Source: an uncultured Clostridia bacterium
GTDB lineage: Bacteria > Bacillota > Clostridia > Christensenellales > UBA3700
Direction of reading: 5' to 3'
Length of the DNA: 64,000 bases
Assembly (NCBI GenBank): GCA_945872615.1
Contig: CAMBZZ010000005.1
Location: 1 to 64,000 of the forward strand
Shown here piece by piece: positions 63,665 to 64,000 of this stretch (its first letter is position 1; each line of letters begins with the position of its first letter). The notes under the pieces are model-generated. The model saw only the letters and a list, made by a program, of their open reading frames with translations, ran no database searches and was not told the origin of the DNA. The translations under genes were made by a program, and so were the position numbers.

Positions 63665-64000
63665 TTATTTTGCGCTAAGTTCCTTAAATTTGTCCACCTT
63701 ATTGAAGTCGGCGTATTCGTAGATATATTGCTTACGCGGCTCTACGTCGGCGCCCATAAGCGTGTCGATGAGCTTGTCCGCCGTTGCGGCGTCCTCGATA
63801 GTCACTCTCATCAGCGTTCTCGTAGCCGGATTGAGGGTCGTCTCCCAAAGTTGTTCGGGATTCATCTCGCCGAGTCCCTTATATCTTTGCAATGTATAAT
63901 TCTTACCGCAGTCTTTGAGCATTTCCGTCAGTTCGTTGTCGTCGTAAGCGTACTTGACCACGTTCTTTTCGGTGATTTTGTATAGAGGCGGCATACCTAT
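63665..64000 (-). CDS. Type IIA DNA topoisomerase subunit B (ParE/GyrB), C-terminal part
   Basis: Only the 3' end lies in the window; the gene continues past 64000. The visible residues show PPLYKI, then the [19 protein letters not shown] motif and the C-terminal [11 protein letters not shown] of GyrB/ParE, with the TOPRIM domain further upstream. Together with the A subunit it makes a complete topoisomerase operon. Confidence 0.93.
   Translation of the reverse strand: MGMPPLYKITEKNVVKYAYDDNELTEMLKDCGKNYTLQRYKGLGEMNPEQLWETTLNPATRTLMRVTIEDAATADKLIDTLMGADVEPRKQYIYEYADFNKVDKFKELSAK

Overview
The window looks like a chromosome segment of an uncultured, probably anaerobic member of the class Clostridia (Firmicutes). 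The strongest evidence is the SCIFF peptide with its radical SAM maturase at about 28 kb, a pair that is nearly universal in Clostridia and rare elsewhere. Supporting signs are a T-box leader on thrS, RNase Y, HemZ, D-Tyr-tRNA deacylase next to RelA, and several gene orders shared with Bacillus/Clostridium. Examples are rpsO-pnp-polysaccharide deacetylase-M16 peptidase; ftsK-rimO-pgsA-cinA-recA-rny; secD-secF-recJ-relA-dtd-MBL-hemZ; yebC-proA-ruvC-ruvA-ruvB-queA-tgt-yajC; infC-rpmI-rplT; and ytxC-like-thrS. Nearly all genes lie on the minus strand. No rRNA, phage, insertion sequence or CRISPR array was seen.

Layout, left to right. 0.2-3.8 kb: dacF and deoB (minus), then a divergent pair made of a stand-alone Spo0A-type DNA-binding domain and a SpoIIM-like membrane protein, at a locus that resembles the B. 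subtilis spoIIM-drm-dacF region. 4-17 kb: rny, recA, a compact CinA, pgsA, rimO, ftsK, an M16 peptidase, a polysaccharide deacetylase, pnp and rpsO. 17.6-31.4 kb: hemZ, MBL hydrolase, dtd, relA, recJ, secF, secD, SCIFF maturase and peptide, a TIGR04086-type membrane protein, yajC and tgt. 31.6-42.2 kb: queA, ruvBAC, proA, yebC, a TrmH-type methyltransferase, rplT, rpmI, infC, thrS with its T-box, and a YtxC-like gene. 42.3-46 kb: PAP2 phosphatase, MscS channel, a small membrane protein and an RsgI-like lipoprotein. 46.2-50.9 kb: an accessory cluster with an SPFH/zinc-ribbon protein, a zinc-ribbon/TIR/membrane protein, a divergent Cro-like regulator with nested palindromic operators, tRNA-Leu(GAG), an alpha/beta hydrolase and a small DUF7662-like protein. 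51-60.6 kb: YugP-type metallopeptidase, YitT-type membrane protein, a transporter remnant, coaE, polA, a Na/Pi cotransporter, yqeY and azlCD. 60.75-61.2 kb: a cluster of degenerate palindromic MITE-like repeats. 61.2-64 kb: type IIA topoisomerase A subunit and the 3' end of its B subunit.

Many transcription units can be read directly from sigma-70-type promoters (TTGACA-17-TATAAT) and intrinsic terminators. A recurrent theme is a set of genes without a Shine-Dalgarno site whose ATG starts exactly 6 nt after a -10 hexamer (deoB, Spo0A-like, M16 peptidase, ruvA, YtxC-like). They are predicted to give leaderless mRNAs. The best candidate for an undescribed system is the TIR-SPFH operon at 46.2-49.3 kb with its divergent regulator. 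All functional statements rest on reading the sequence and remembered family knowledge; no search was run.
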